Shown: positions 1 through 8,856 of the stretch, in pieces | How the letters are laid out: each line of letters begins with the position of its first letter | Numbering within the stretch: the first letter of the stretch is position 1 | Assembly (NCBI GenBank): GCA_019347675.1 | Contig: JAHWKW010000010.1 | Span: forward strand, 1-64,000 | Direction: 5' to 3' | Length of the DNA stretch: 64,000 bases | From: Actinomycetota bacterium | GTDB taxonomy: Bacteria; Actinomycetota; Nitriliruptoria; Nitriliruptorales; JAHWKO01 | Made by a program: the position numbers and the translations under genes | Notes under the pieces: generated by a model | Told to the model about the DNA's origin: nothing | The model's input: only the letters and a program-made list of their open reading frames with translations | Databases searched by the model: none

Positions 1-509
1 TCGCCCGACGCGCCATCACCACCGACGTCGTGCCCGACACGGCGGGGCGCCCCGCACGCGTGATCGTCACCACCGACGTGGCCACCCTGCACAAGGCCGT
101 CGACGCCGACGCCAGCGCCCGCCTGGGCCACACCGGCCCGATCTGCGCCGAGACCGCCCGCCGGCTGGCCTGCCACGCCAACATCGTCCCGGTCGTGGTC
201 AACGGCGCGTCCGTCCCGATCGATGTTGGGCGCACCACCCGCGCCCCGAGCGTCGGCCAGCGCGACTGCCTGCTCGTGCGCGACAAGGCCTGCCGCGGCT
301 GCGGGGCGCCAGCCCACATCTGTGTCCCCCACCACTGCGTGCACTGGACCGATCTGGGCCCCACCGACCTCAACAACCTCGTGCTGCTGTGCGACCACTG
401 TCACCAGCTGGTCCACGAAGGCGGCTGGAACGTGCGGTGGAACCCCGACAACACCGTCACCTTCACCACCCCCGACCAGCGACACCTCGTCCGAGACCCA
501 CCCACCTGA
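1..509 (+). CDS. HNH endonuclease domain protein (DUF222/13E12-type), 5' end outside window
   Basis: The reading frame is open from the window edge (codons start at base 3), so this is the C-terminal part of a longer gene. The last ~80 residues form an HNH nuclease fold: a Cys pair in CRGCG, the HH of VPHHCVHW, an Asn-rich helix (LNNLVLLC) and the terminal CDHCHQLVH. This layout is typical of the C-terminus of actinobacterial DUF222-HNH proteins, which occur in many copies per genome and are linked to REP13E12-type mobile DNA in mycobacteria. All visible catalytic and zinc residues are present, so the nuclease domain looks intact. The DUF222 part lies upstream and cannot be judged. The cellular role of these proteins is not established. 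Confidence 0.85.
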   Translation, partial: ARRAITTDVVPDTAGRPARVIVTTDVATLHKAVDADASARLGHTGPICAETARRLACHANIVPVVVNGASVPIDVGRTTRAPSVGQRDCLLVRDKACRGCGAPAHICVPHHCVHWTDLGPTDLNNLVLLCDHCHQLVHEGGWNVRWNPDNTVTFTTPDQRHLVRDPPT

Positions 510-659
510 CCCCCGGGTCTGCCCACCGCCCAGCCCCCGCCCGGCGCGGACGGGCCGTCCCCAACGTGGCCGGCCCGCTGGCTGCCGGCCTCGCGGCTGT
601 CGCGGTCGCGCGCTGGCTGGGAACGAGAAGCGGTCATCGCGTGCCACCGACGACGACCG
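510..659. other. Intergenic gap between convergent genes
   Basis: 150 bp between the HNH gene and the convergent AI-2E gene. It is C-rich and I see no clear hairpin-plus-T terminator, RNA gene or credible small ORF. Confidence 0.5.
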
Positions 660-1823
660 TCAGCGGCGGGACACGCCATGCGCCTCGACGAGGTCGTGCT
701 CCATCACCTCGTGGCGTGCCCCAGCCGCGCTCACCAGCGCCGCGATGATCGCCGCCGCTGGGAGCGCCAGGAGCGCCCCGGCCGCGCCCAGGAGGGCCGC
801 ACCGCCCAGCACGGCCAGGAACGCGACCGCTGGGTGAAGTGCCAGCGTGTGGGCGGTGACACGCGGCTGCACCAGGTAGTTCTCGAACTGCTGGTAGACC
901 ACCACGGCCAGCAGGACCCACAGGGCACCGATCGGGTCACGGGCCAGCGCCACCGCCAGCGGGAGTGATCCGGCGAGGTAGGTGCCCACGACGGGGATGA
1001 GGCTGCTGATCACCCCGACCCACGCGCCCAACGCCAACGCGTAGGGGACGTCGATCATGATGAAGGCGGTGGCGTGGAAAGCGGCCGACGCCACCGCGAT
1101 CAGCAGGCGACTGTAGACGTACCCGCCGGTCTTCTCGATGGCCAAGTCCCAGATCGCCAGGAAGTTGGCCTGCCGGTCGGCTCGCAGCCGCGATGACAGC
1201 GTGCGGCGCAGGCGTGGCCCATCCGCGACCAGGTAGAAGGTCACCAGCAGGATGGTCAGCGTCTGGATCACTCCTCCCAGGACGGTGGTGCCGAAGCCCA
1301 GGATCCCGCCGCCGAGGCGCTGCATGGCCGGCGACGCTCGGGCACCGGCGAGCGGGGCGCCTTCGAGGTAGTCGGCGATGCTGTCGCCCAACCCCGCAGG
1401 CAGGCGTCGCGCCTGGTCGGCCAGGCCCGACAGCACCTCGGGGCCCTGCCCGATCAGCGTGCGCACCTGGCTCACCACCAGCGGGGCCATCGCCGCGATG
1501 AACCCGATCAGCGCCACCCCCGCAGCCAGGAACGTCAGCGCCGTCGCCAACCCCCGGCGCATGCCACGACGGGACAGCCACTGCACCGCCGGTTCCATCG
1601 CGAAACTCAGGAACAGGCTGACGACCACCGCGACCAGGAGATCCTGTAGCCGCGAGAAGACGAACTGCACCACTCCCGTCAGCAGCAGCCCACCGGCCAC
1701 GCCCAGCGTGATGGTCGCCGCGAGACCGCCGTCTGCCCGCGCATGGTCACTCCAGCGTCGGCCCCGCGACCGGCGCCGCTCGGCCGGCGCCCCGTCGAGC
1801 CCGGATCCGTCGCGCACGTTCAC
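660..1823 (-). CDS. AI-2E family transporter (PerM/YdiK-like membrane protein)
   Basis: A 387-residue polytopic membrane protein. The first ~35 residues are charged and cytoplasmic. Hydrophobic segments follow at about residues 35-75, a helical hairpin region at about 100-190, and a C-terminal cluster with the family's typical run of small residues and Pro/Tyr (ALGAWVGVISSLIPVVGTYL, then YQQFENYLVQPRV). Members act as exporters of small molecules; AI-2, Na+/H+ and other substrates have been proposed for different members, so the substrate is unknown here. The start is GTG at 1823. A TAGGCT box sits only 6 nt before it and no Shine-Dalgarno fits, which suggests leaderless translation. The ABC gene to the right is divergent. 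Confidence 0.88.
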   Translation of the reverse strand: MNVRDGSGLDGAPAERRRSRGRRWSDHARADGGLAATITLGVAGGLLLTGVVQFVFSRLQDLLVAVVVSLFLSFAMEPAVQWLSRRGMRRGLATALTFLAAGVALIGFIAAMAPLVVSQVRTLIGQGPEVLSGLADQARRLPAGLGDSIADYLEGAPLAGARASPAMQRLGGGILGFGTTVLGGVIQTLTILLVTFYLVADGPRLRRTLSSRLRADRQANFLAIWDLAIEKTGGYVYSRLLIAVASAAFHATAFIMIDVPYALALGAWVGVISSLIPVVGTYLAGSLPLAVALARDPIGALWVLLAVVVYQQFENYLVQPRVTAHTLALHPAVAFLAVLGGAALLGAAGALLALPAAAIIAALVSAAGARHEVMEHDLVEAHGVSRR

Positions 1824-1829
1824 GGGGCG

Positions 1830-1835
1830 AGCCTA
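1830..1835 (-). promoter_or_regulatory. -10 box TAGGCT of a leaderless promoter
   Basis: On the minus strand TAGGCT is followed by 6 nt and then the GTG start of the AI-2E gene. This spacing puts the transcription start on or next to the start codon. No clear -35 hexamer is visible. Confidence 0.6.
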
Positions 1836-1908
1836 CGGGGCGGGAGGTGGGTGGACCGGAGCGTTGCACGCGACAAGTCACACGTACGGGGTGGTGCGAC
1901 GGCGCCGG

Positions 1909-1914
1909 TAGCCT
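1909..1914 (+). promoter_or_regulatory. Possible -10 box TAGCCT for the ABC exporter genes
   Basis: TAGCCT lies about 40 nt upstream of the ABC ATPase start in the divergent intergenic region, facing right. It matches the TANNNT class seen elsewhere in the window. The -35 region is not recognisable. Confidence 0.4.
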
Positions 1915-1953
1915 GACCAGGCGGCGCCCTGCGCCCCAACACCCGGAGACCGC

Positions 1954-2883
1954 GTGCCCGCCATCGACGTCCGCGGCCTCGTCAAGCGCTACGGCGAGAC
2001 GGTGGCCGTCGCCGGGCTCGACCTGACGGTCGAGCGGGGCGAGACGTTCGCGATCCTCGGACCCAACGGCGCCGGCAAGACCACCACCATCGAGTGCTGC
2101 GAGGGCTACCGGCGCCCCGACGCCGGCACGGTGCGTGTGCTCGGCCTGGACCCGATCGCCGATCCCGACCGCCTCCGTCCCCGGCTGGGACTGATGTTGC
2201 AGGAGGGCGGGGTCTACCCGACCGCCCGGCCGCTCGAGGTCCTGCACCTGTTCGCAGCCTTCCACGCCGACGCGCTCGACCCCGACGCGCTCCTCGAACA
2301 CGTCGGTCTGGCCGACACGCGCCGGATCGCCTTCCGTGACCTATCGGGGGGGCAGAAGCAGCGACTCAAGCTCGCGATCGCTCTGGTGGGCCGACCGGAG
2401 CTGGTCTTCCTCGACGAGCCGACCGCCGGCCTGGACCCGGCGGCGCGGCGGCTGACGTGGGACATCCTGCGCGACCTGCGGCGAACCGGCGTGACGGTGG
2501 CGCTCACGACCCACCTGCTCGACGAGGCCGAGGAGCTGGCCGACCGGGTCGCGATCATCGACCGGGGGGTGCTCGTCGCCCTCGGATCGCCCGACGAGCT
2601 GACCCGCGAAGCCGGCTTGCCCGAGGTGCGGTTCACCGCCCCGCCGGCTTTGGACAGCGCCGCGTTGTCCGTCGCGATCGACGCCAAGGTCGAGGAGGAA
2701 CGCCCCGGCCGGTACGTCGTGCACGCCCCGGGCACCCCGGAGCTGATCGCGCGGCTGACCGCCTGGCTGCACGCCCACGATCTGCCGCTGGGTGATCTGC
2801 AGGCGGGACGCCGCACCTTGGAGGACGTCTTCCTCCGCCTCACCGCCGAACCGTTGCCCAGAGACGAGGACCCAGCGCCGTGA
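1954..2883 (+). CDS. ABC exporter ATP-binding protein (DrrA/CcmA-like)
   Basis: A 309-residue ATPase that would energise the permease encoded next. Walker A is GPNGAGKTTT near residue 38, the signature is LSGGQKQRLKLA near 130, and Walker B with the catalytic Glu is LVFLDEPTAGLD near 150, followed by the switch His in TTHLLDEAEEL. The C-terminal ~90 residues form the extra domain found in DrrA-type ATPases and end in the conserved LEDVFLRLT. All ATPase motifs are intact. The start is GTG at 1954. The stop overlaps the permease start by 4 nt (GTGA), so the pair is translationally coupled. Drug, lipid or polysaccharide export is possible; no substrate can be inferred. Confidence 0.92.
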   Translation: MPAIDVRGLVKRYGETVAVAGLDLTVERGETFAILGPNGAGKTTTIECCEGYRRPDAGTVRVLGLDPIADPDRLRPRLGLMLQEGGVYPTARPLEVLHLFAAFHADALDPDALLEHVGLADTRRIAFRDLSGGQKQRLKLAIALVGRPELVFLDEPTAGLDPAARRLTWDILRDLRRTGVTVALTTHLLDEAEELADRVAIIDRGVLVALGSPDELTREAGLPEVRFTAPPALDSAALSVAIDAKVEEERPGRYVVHAPGTPELIARLTAWLHAHDLPLGDLQAGRRTLEDVFLRLTAEPLPRDEDPAP

Positions 2884-3662
2884 GCCTCCTCGCCGCCCCG
2901 CCCCCCTCCGGTGTCCGCCGGACGCCGGTGCTGCGGGCGGTCGTGGCGCAGGCACGGATGGAGCTGCGCCTGCTGCTGCGCTCCGGCGAGAGCCTGCTCG
3001 TGACCGTGGGGATCCCGCTGGGGCTGCTGGTGTTCTTCTCGATCGTCGAGGACGTCCTGCCCACCGGCGGCAGCGACGCGGTGGACTTCCTGGTCCCTGG
3101 GGTGCTGGCGATCTCGGTGATGTCCACCGGGCTTGTGTCGCTGGCGATCGCCACGGCCTTCGAACGCAAGTACGGGGTGCTCAAGCTCCTCGGTGGCTCG
3201 CCGCTGCCCCGAGGCGGGCTGTTGGCCGCCAAAGCTCTGGCTGTGCTCGCGGTGCTCGCTGCGCAGGCCACCCTGGTGCTGGTCGTGGCCGCCGCCGGAC
3301 TCGGCTGGGAGCCCGGCGGCGGGGTGCTCGCCGTGATGGTCGCCCTGGTGGCCGGGACGGCGACGTTCAGCGCCATCGGGCTGCTGGTGGCCGGGACGCT
3401 CCGCGCGGAAGGGACCCTGGCCGTGGTCAACGCGCTGTTCCTCGTCCTGCTGCTGATCAGTGGGCTGGCGTTCGATGCCGACGCGCTCCCCGGCCCGCTC
3501 GCTGCGCTGGGCAGGGCGCTCCCGTCCGGGGCGCTGGGTGAGGCGCTGCGGGCCGCCCTCGACGACCCGGGCCGGTTGGTGGTCCGACCGTTGGCGGTCC
3601 TGCTGGCCTGGGGAGCGGTGGCGGCGGCGGTGGCCTCCCGCACGTTCCGGTGGGAGCCGTGA
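2880..3662 (+). CDS. ABC-2 type exporter permease
   Basis: A 260-residue inner-membrane protein with about six hydrophobic segments, the usual size for the ABC-2 permease partner of a DrrA-type ATPase. An N-terminal basic stretch precedes the first span (VTVGIPLGLLVFFSIV). The cytoplasmic coupling region carries FERKYGVLKLLGGSPLPR, a pattern typical of this family. It starts at GTG 2880, overlapping the ATPase stop. About 145 bp follow before the cytochrome oxidase operon, so the pair probably forms its own unit. Substrate unknown. Confidence 0.88.
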   Translation: MSLLAAPPPSGVRRTPVLRAVVAQARMELRLLLRSGESLLVTVGIPLGLLVFFSIVEDVLPTGGSDAVDFLVPGVLAISVMSTGLVSLAIATAFERKYGVLKLLGGSPLPRGGLLAAKALAVLAVLAAQATLVLVVAAAGLGWEPGGGVLAVMVALVAGTATFSAIGLLVAGTLRAEGTLAVVNALFLVLLLISGLAFDADALPGPLAALGRALPSGALGEALRAALDDPGRLVVRPLAVLLAWGAVAAAVASRTFRWEP

Positions 3663-3730
3663 CACCCGGCGCCCGGGAGGTGTCCGCCGGGAGGCCGGCG
3701 CCCGGTTTCGGACCACTCGGAGGCCACTGG

Positions 3731-3736
3731 TAATGT
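3731..3736 (+). promoter_or_regulatory. Possible -10 box TAATGT of the oxidase operon
   Basis: TAATGT lies 71 nt before the ctaC start in the only sizeable gap upstream of the operon. No convincing -35 hexamer is visible, so this is a weak prediction. Confidence 0.35.
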
Positions 3737-3806
3737 CCCGACCCGGCCCGCAGCGAACTGTTGGCGTCGGGCCGGTTCAGCGACACCCGTGTGAGGAGGC
3801 CAGACG

Positions 3807-5051
3807 GTGCGCAGCCGCCCGGGTGCGGGTCCGAACCAGCTGAGCAGGAGATCGACCTCACCGCGTGCCGCCGTCCACCAGCCCAGGGCCTGGCGTGTCG
3901 TGCGGCCCCGGGTCGCGGCGGGGATCGGGCTGCTGGCGCTGGCGCTGATCGGCTGCGCCGAGAACGCGGAGCAGACCGAGATAGAAGAACCGCTCCGTGT
4001 GATGGACTACCTGGAACCCGTCGGTCGGTACGCCATCGTCGCCGACCGGTTGTGGGACCTCACACTGTGGGTGGCGATCGCGATCTTCGTCTTCGTCCAG
4101 GGGATGATCGTCGTCGCGCTGCTGAGGTTCCGGGAACGCGACGACGGCGGCCCCTCACCCAAGCAGATCCACGGCAACCCGCGGCTGGAAGCACTGTGGA
4201 CGGTGGTGCCGGCGCTGATCCTGGCTGGGGTGGCGTTCCCGACCGTGCGGACCATCTTCTATCTCGCTCGCCCCGTCGAGGGCGCGCTCGAGATCAACGT
4301 GACCGGCCACCAGTGGTGGTGGGAGTACGAGTACCTGCAGCACGAGGGGCTCACGACCGCCAACATCATGCACATCCCCACCGGTCAGGAGGTCGTCCTG
4401 CGGATGACCTCCGCGGACGTCATCCACTCGTTCTGGGTCCCCAAGCTCGCTGGGAAGCAGGACGTGATCCCCGGCCGGACCACCATGCTGAAGCTGTACA
4501 CCGACGAGCCCGGCGAGTACTACGGGGCGTGCGGCGAGTTCTGCGGGCTGTCCCACGCCAACATGCGGCTGCACGTGATCGCCCACGACCCGGCCGAGTT
4601 CACCCGGTGGGCCCAGGCGCACGCCGAACCGGTCGACACCGCCGCGGTGACCGGCCAGGTCGCCGCCGGCAAGGCGCTGTTCGTCACCAAGGAGTGCGTC
4701 GGATGCCACACGATCCGTGGCTTCCAACTGTCCGGTGACGACCCCGAGGACGTCTCGGCGCTGCGTCGGCTGGGCGAGGATCAGGAGAGCATCGACCAGC
4801 TCCTCGAGGGTGGACCCATCGAGGCGACCGCGACGGTCGGCCCCGACCTGACCTACTTCTCGGACCGGGGATGGTTCGCCGGAGCGATCTTCGCCAACAC
4901 CGACGAGAACCTGCGCGACTGGCTGGAGGACCCACCTGCCATGAAGCCGATGGATTGGGAACAGGGCCGCGGCATGCCGCCCCTGGGCCTCCAACCCGAC
5001 GAGATCGACGCGCTGGTCGCGTTCCTTCGCACCTTGACCGTCCAGCGCTAG
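3807..5051 (+). CDS. ctaC: Cytochrome c oxidase subunit II with fused cytochrome c domain
   Basis: A 414-residue electron-entry subunit of a caa3-type oxidase. After a basic N-terminus a hydrophobic signal ends in a lipobox-like LALIGC (Cys50), so the mature protein may be lipid-anchored. Two transmembrane helices follow (about 80-105 and 130-152), then the Trp-rich GHQWWWEYEY. The CuA ligands are all present: His207, Cys242, Glu244, Cys246, His250 and Met253. A C-terminal cytochrome c domain carries CVGCH (297-301) and a candidate axial Met in GRGMPP. Electrons would therefore pass heme c to CuA within one polypeptide. The GTG start is set by a GAGGAGG site 7 nt upstream. First gene of the cta operon. 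Confidence 0.95.
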   Translation: MRSRPGAGPNQLSRRSTSPRAAVHQPRAWRVVRPRVAAGIGLLALALIGCAENAEQTEIEEPLRVMDYLEPVGRYAIVADRLWDLTLWVAIAIFVFVQGMIVVALLRFRERDDGGPSPKQIHGNPRLEALWTVVPALILAGVAFPTVRTIFYLARPVEGALEINVTGHQWWWEYEYLQHEGLTTANIMHIPTGQEVVLRMTSADVIHSFWVPKLAGKQDVIPGRTTMLKLYTDEPGEYYGACGEFCGLSHANMRLHVIAHDPAEFTRWAQAHAEPVDTAAVTGQVAAGKALFVTKECVGCHTIRGFQLSGDDPEDVSALRRLGEDQESIDQLLEGGPIEATATVGPDLTYFSDRGWFAGAIFANTDENLRDWLEDPPAMKPMDWEQGRGMPPLGLQPDEIDALVAFLRTLTVQR

Positions 5052-5074
5052 CGCGAACGGGAGGACGACGTCCG

Positions 5075-7003
5075 ATGGCAACCACCTCGATCGAGCGCAG
5101 CGCCACGTTGCGACGGCCCAGCTCCAAGACCGGGCTGGTCGGGTGGCTGACGACGGTCGACCACAAGAAGATCGGGATCCTCTACGGCATGACGGCGTTC
5201 GCCTTCTTCATCGTCGGCGGGATCGAAGCGCTGCTGATCCGGATGCAGCTGGCCGGCCCCAACGGGGACGTGCTCACCGCCGAGGTGTACAACCAGCTGT
5301 TCACGATGCACGGCGTCACGATGATCTTCCTCGTGATCATGCCGATGACCGCGGCGTTCATGAACTACGTCATGCCGATCCAGATCGGCGCCCGGGACAT
5401 GGCCTTCCCGCGGCTGAACGCGATGAGCTACTGGCTGTTCCTCCTCGGCGGGCTGTTCCTCAACTCCAGCTTCTTGTTCGGGCAGGCGCCCTCGGGCGGC
5501 TGGTTCGGGTACGCCCCCAACTCGCTGTTCGCGTACAACCCCGGGCCGGGGATGGACTTCTACGCGGTCGGGCTCCAGATCCTGGGGATCGCGTCGCTGG
5601 CGTCGGCGGTGAACTTCATCGTCACCATCCTCAACCTGCGCGCGCCCGGCATGACGCTGCTACGCATGCCGGTGTTCTCCTGGATGACGTTTGTGACCGC
5701 CTTCCTGCTGCTGTTCGCCCTCCCCGTCCTGGCGGTCGGCCTGTTCGAGCTCACCGCCGACCGGATCCTCGGCACGAACTTCTTCGACGTCGGCAAGGGC
5801 GCCGACCCGATCCTGTGGCAGCACCTGTTCTGGGTGTTCGGCCATCCCGAGGTCTACATCATGATCCTGCCCTCGTTCGGGATCGTGTCCGAGGTCCTGC
5901 CGGTCTTCAGTCGGAAACCCCTGTTCGGCTACGCCGCCGTGGTCTTCGCCGGTGCCGCGATCGCGTTCATCGGCTTCGGCGTGTGGGCCCACCACATGTT
6001 CGCCGCAGGGCTCGGACCGATCGCCAACACGGGGTTCGCGTTGTCGTCGATGGTCATCGCGGTGCCAACGGGGATCAAGATCTTCAACTGGGTTGCGACG
6101 ATGTGGGGCGGCCGGATCCGACTGACCGCACCGATGCTGTTCGCGATCGGACTCGTGGCGCAGTTCACCATCGGTGGCCTGTCGGGGGTGACCCACGCGA
6201 TCGCGCCACACGACTACCAGCAGACCGACACCTACTACATCGTCGCGCACTTCCACTACGTGCTGTTCGGCGGTGGCATGTTCGGCATCTTCGCCGGGCT
6301 GTACTACTGGTGGCCGAAGATCTTCGGCCGGATGCTCAACGAAACTCTCGGCAAGCTCAACTTCTGGACGATGTTCGTCGGGTTCAACCTGGCCTTCTTC
6401 CCGATGCACATGAGCGGGTTGTGGGGCATGCCGCGACGCACCTACATCTTCCCGCCCGGGATGGGATGGGACCTGATGAACCTGCTGTCGACCATCGGGG
6501 CGTTCACCATCGCGTTCGCGGTGCTGGTTTTCATCGTCAACGCCGTGAGGTCGCACCGGGTCGGTGAGGAAGCCACCGGAGACCCGTGGGACGGTCGGAC
6601 GCTGGAGTGGTCGGTGGAGTCACCCACGCCCGAGCACAACTTCCACGAGACGCCGATCGTGCACTCCCGCGACGACTGGTGGAACACCAAGTACGAGGAG
6701 GACACCCAAGGCCGCCCCGTCCGCGTGCCCGCCGGCGCTGCCGACGACGGCGAGCAGCTGGATGTCGGCGCCCGCGAGCGTGGCATCCACCTGCCCGACC
6801 CGTCGTACTGGCCGCTGGTGGTGGCGATCGGGATCACCGTGATCGGCTACGGGATCGTGTTCCTCCGCCCACAGGGCCCGGCGTCGAACCAGTGGAGCGC
6901 CGGGGGGATCCTGTTCATCGTCCTCGGCGTGGTGACGCTCCTCAGCGGGTACTTCGGTTGGGTGCTCGAACCGCTGGAGGAACCCGGCGGCGACGATCAC
7001 TGA
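5075..7003 (+). CDS. ctaD: Cytochrome c oxidase subunit I with C-terminal two-helix extension
   Basis: A 642-residue catalytic subunit carrying the low-spin heme and the heme-copper centre. The 12-helix core is recognisable, with WVFGHPEVYI (CuB His-Tyr region), the HHMF pair and HFHYVLFGG (heme His ligands). The core ends near residue 510. A Pro-rich linker (ESPTPEHNF) leads to a further ~130 residues with two hydrophobic helices (WPLVVAIGITVIGYGIVFL and ILFIVLGVVTLLSGYFGWVL). This extension resembles a small subunit IV fused in cis; in many actinobacteria such a subunit is a separate gene. The ATG start at 5075 is chosen because GGGAGG lies 9 nt upstream; the frame is open further upstream but overlaps ctaC. 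Confidence 0.95.
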   Translation: MATTSIERSATLRRPSSKTGLVGWLTTVDHKKIGILYGMTAFAFFIVGGIEALLIRMQLAGPNGDVLTAEVYNQLFTMHGVTMIFLVIMPMTAAFMNYVMPIQIGARDMAFPRLNAMSYWLFLLGGLFLNSSFLFGQAPSGGWFGYAPNSLFAYNPGPGMDFYAVGLQILGIASLASAVNFIVTILNLRAPGMTLLRMPVFSWMTFVTAFLLLFALPVLAVGLFELTADRILGTNFFDVGKGADPILWQHLFWVFGHPEVYIMILPSFGIVSEVLPVFSRKPLFGYAAVVFAGAAIAFIGFGVWAHHMFAAGLGPIANTGFALSSMVIAVPTGIKIFNWVATMWGGRIRLTAPMLFAIGLVAQFTIGGLSGVTHAIAPHDYQQTDTYYIVAHFHYVLFGGGMFGIFAGLYYWWPKIFGRMLNETLGKLNFWTMFVGFNLAFFPMHMSGLWGMPRRTYIFPPGMGWDLMNLLSTIGAFTIAFAVLVFIVNAVRSHRVGEEATGDPWDGRTLEWSVESPTPEHNFHETPIVHSRDDWWNTKYEEDTQGRPVRVPAGAADDGEQLDVGARERGIHLPDPSYWPLVVAIGITVIGYGIVFLRPQGPASNQWSAGGILFIVLGVVTLLSGYFGWVLEPLEEPGGDDH

Positions 7004-7020
7004 CCAACGGAGGCGAACGA

Positions 7021-7632
7021 GTGGCTGAGGCGCACGCCGAGGCGGCCCACGCGGCCGGGCATCCCGACACCACGCTCGGGCTCGATCACCGCAAGCTGGG
7101 GATCTGGGTGTTCCTGGCCTCCGAAGCGATGTTCTTCGGGTCGCTGATCACGACCTACATGCTCTACAAGGACCGCACCGCCAACGGGCCTGGCCCCACA
7201 GACATCTTCGACATCCCGTTTACGTCGGTGAGCTCGTTCGTGCTGTTGATGAGCTCGCTGACGATGGTGCTGGCCCACGACGGGGCGGTGAAGCGCGACG
7301 AGGGCCGCATGCGCTTGTGGCTGCTTGCCACCGCCATGCTCGGGACGGTGTTCATCGGCGGACAGGTCTTCGAGTTCACCAGCTTCGTGAGCGAGGGCAT
7401 GACGATCACGACCAGCCCGTTCTCGTCCAGCTTCTACCTCCTGACCAGCTTCCACGGCATCCACGTGACGGTGGGGATCCTGTTCCTCCTCGGCCTGTAC
7501 ACCCTGAGCCGGCTGGGGCGACTACCCATGGAGGACGACATCCGCGTGGACATGATCGCCCTGTACTGGCACTTCGTGGACATCGTCTGGATCGTGATCT
7601 TCACGTTCGTGTACCTGATCCCCGTCGGCTGA
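7021..7632 (+). CDS. ctaE: Cytochrome c oxidase subunit III
   Basis: A 203-residue subunit with five predicted membrane helices, the short bacterial form. Diagnostic segments are KLGIWVFLASEAMFFGSL near the N-terminus, SSFYLLTSFHGIHVTVG in the middle and ALYWHFVDIVWIVIFTFVYL at the end, the last holding the conserved Trp-His-Phe-Val-Asp. It stabilises subunit I and proton uptake. The GTG start at 7021 has a GGAGG site 7 nt upstream and follows ctaD by 17 nt, so the genes are co-transcribed. Confidence 0.95.
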   Translation: MAEAHAEAAHAAGHPDTTLGLDHRKLGIWVFLASEAMFFGSLITTYMLYKDRTANGPGPTDIFDIPFTSVSSFVLLMSSLTMVLAHDGAVKRDEGRMRLWLLATAMLGTVFIGGQVFEFTSFVSEGMTITTSPFSSSFYLLTSFHGIHVTVGILFLLGLYTLSRLGRLPMEDDIRVDMIALYWHFVDIVWIVIFTFVYLIPVG

Positions 7633-7662
7633 CTGCGCCGCAGCCACCGGAAGGACGCATCG

Positions 7663-8001
7663 ATGGCGACCGAGGTCACCCACACGCCCGCCGAGCAACA
7701 CGTCGCGGCGCACCCCACGCCGCGCGACTACGTCAACATCGCGATCGTCCTGGCGATCATCACCGCCGCGGAGGTGATGACCTACTTCTTCCGGTTGCCG
7801 GGCTGGGCGCTGTGGGGAGGACTGACCGGCATGGCGATCGCGAAGTTCACGTTGGTGGTCGGCTTCTACATGCACCTGAGGTACGACAGCCGGATGTTCC
7901 GCCGGGTGTTCCTGTTCGGGCTGATCCTCGCCACGACGGTGTTCCTCCTGGTGCTGGGTGTCTTCGCCGTCGGTCCGGAAGGTGGAGGTGCCGGGAACTG
8001 A
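7663..8001 (+). CDS. ctaF: Cytochrome c oxidase subunit IV (CyoD/COX4-prok family)
   Basis: A 112-residue protein with three hydrophobic helices and the family motif KFTLVVGFYMHLRYD, in which a Met-His-Leu motif follows the second helix. Subunit IV of caa3/bo3-type oxidases is needed for assembly or stability of the CuB site. Its stop overlaps the next gene by one base (TGATG), coupling it to ctaG. Because ctaD already carries a two-helix extension, this complex may contain two subunit-IV-like parts. The symbol follows position and family; naming of small subunits varies between species. Confidence 0.85.
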   Translation: MATEVTHTPAEQHVAAHPTPRDYVNIAIVLAIITAAEVMTYFFRLPGWALWGGLTGMAIAKFTLVVGFYMHLRYDSRMFRRVFLFGLILATTVFLLVLGVFAVGPEGGGAGN

Positions 8002-8852
8002 TGGTCGAGTCGCCGTGGACCTTCCATCTGCACCCCGAGGTGGTCGCGGTGGTGGTCGCCGCTCTGGTCGCCTACGGCTACGCCGTCCGCCGCTGGGGCC
8101 GGCTGTTCCACCCGTCGCCGGCCGAGCAGCCGGCCACACCCCGCCAGAAGGTCGCGTTCGTCCTCGGGGTCGTGTCGTTGTGGGTGGCGCTGGGTTGGCC
8201 CGTCCACGACCTCGGGGAGCGCTACCTGTACGCGGCGCACATGGTGCAGCACCTGATCCTCGGCTTCGTCGTCCCGCCGCTGATCCTGCTCGGGACGCCG
8301 CGGTGGCTGGGGGAGCTGGTCCTCGGCCGTGGTGCGGTGGGCCGCACCTACCGCAGCCTCACCCGGCCGCTGATCGCCGCGGTCGCGTTCAACGTCGCAT
8401 TGGCGTTCATCCACTGGCCGGCGGTGGTGGACATCATGGTGGCGTCCGAGCCGGCGCACGCCGCGATCCACTGGGCGTTTCTGGCTGCGGCGTTCCTGAT
8501 GTGGTCGGTGCTGTACAGCCCGCTCCCGGACGTCGCGGGGCGCCTGGGGCCCCCCGGCAAGATGCTGTTCCTGTTCGTCCAGACGATCCTGCCGACGGTC
8601 CCGGCGTCGTTCCTGACCTTCGGGGACCGGACCCTGTACCGCTTCTACGAGACGACGCCGCGGCTGTGGCAGCTGACACCACGTGACGACATGCAGCTCG
8701 CCGGGCTGATCATGAAGGTCGGCGGCGGCCTGCTGCTGTGGAGCATCCTGACCGTGATGTTCTTCCGGTGGGCCAACGCCGAGGAACGTGCCGACCGTGC
8801 ACGCCTGCACGCCGGCGACGCCGACCCGCGCCCGTCCAACAGCTGGAGCTGA
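8001..8852 (+). CDS. ctaG: Cytochrome c oxidase assembly protein, caa3_CtaG family
   Basis: A 283-residue membrane protein with about seven helices. It shows the caa3_CtaG pattern: a His-rich first span (FHLHPEVVAVVVAAL), the conserved AAHMVQHLILGFVVPPLILL, a further IHW pair and YSPLPD after the middle helices. CtaG of this family is required to build the CuB centre of caa3 oxidases. The start at 8001 overlaps the ctaF stop; the open frame extends far upstream, but that part overlaps ctaE and ctaF and is not coding. The gene position supports a role dedicated to this oxidase. Confidence 0.9.
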   Translation: MVESPWTFHLHPEVVAVVVAALVAYGYAVRRWGRLFHPSPAEQPATPRQKVAFVLGVVSLWVALGWPVHDLGERYLYAAHMVQHLILGFVVPPLILLGTPRWLGELVLGRGAVGRTYRSLTRPLIAAVAFNVALAFIHWPAVVDIMVASEPAHAAIHWAFLAAAFLMWSVLYSPLPDVAGRLGPPGKMLFLFVQTILPTVPASFLTFGDRTLYRFYETTPRLWQLTPRDDMQLAGLIMKVGGGLLLWSILTVMFFRWANAEERADRARLHAGDADPRPSNSWS

Positions 8853-8856
8853 CCAG

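Noticed and set aside
2214-3716. A 500-codon minus-strand open frame over the ABC genes
   Set aside because: It is the complement of two well-supported genes and has no family pattern; long shadow frames are common at this GC content.
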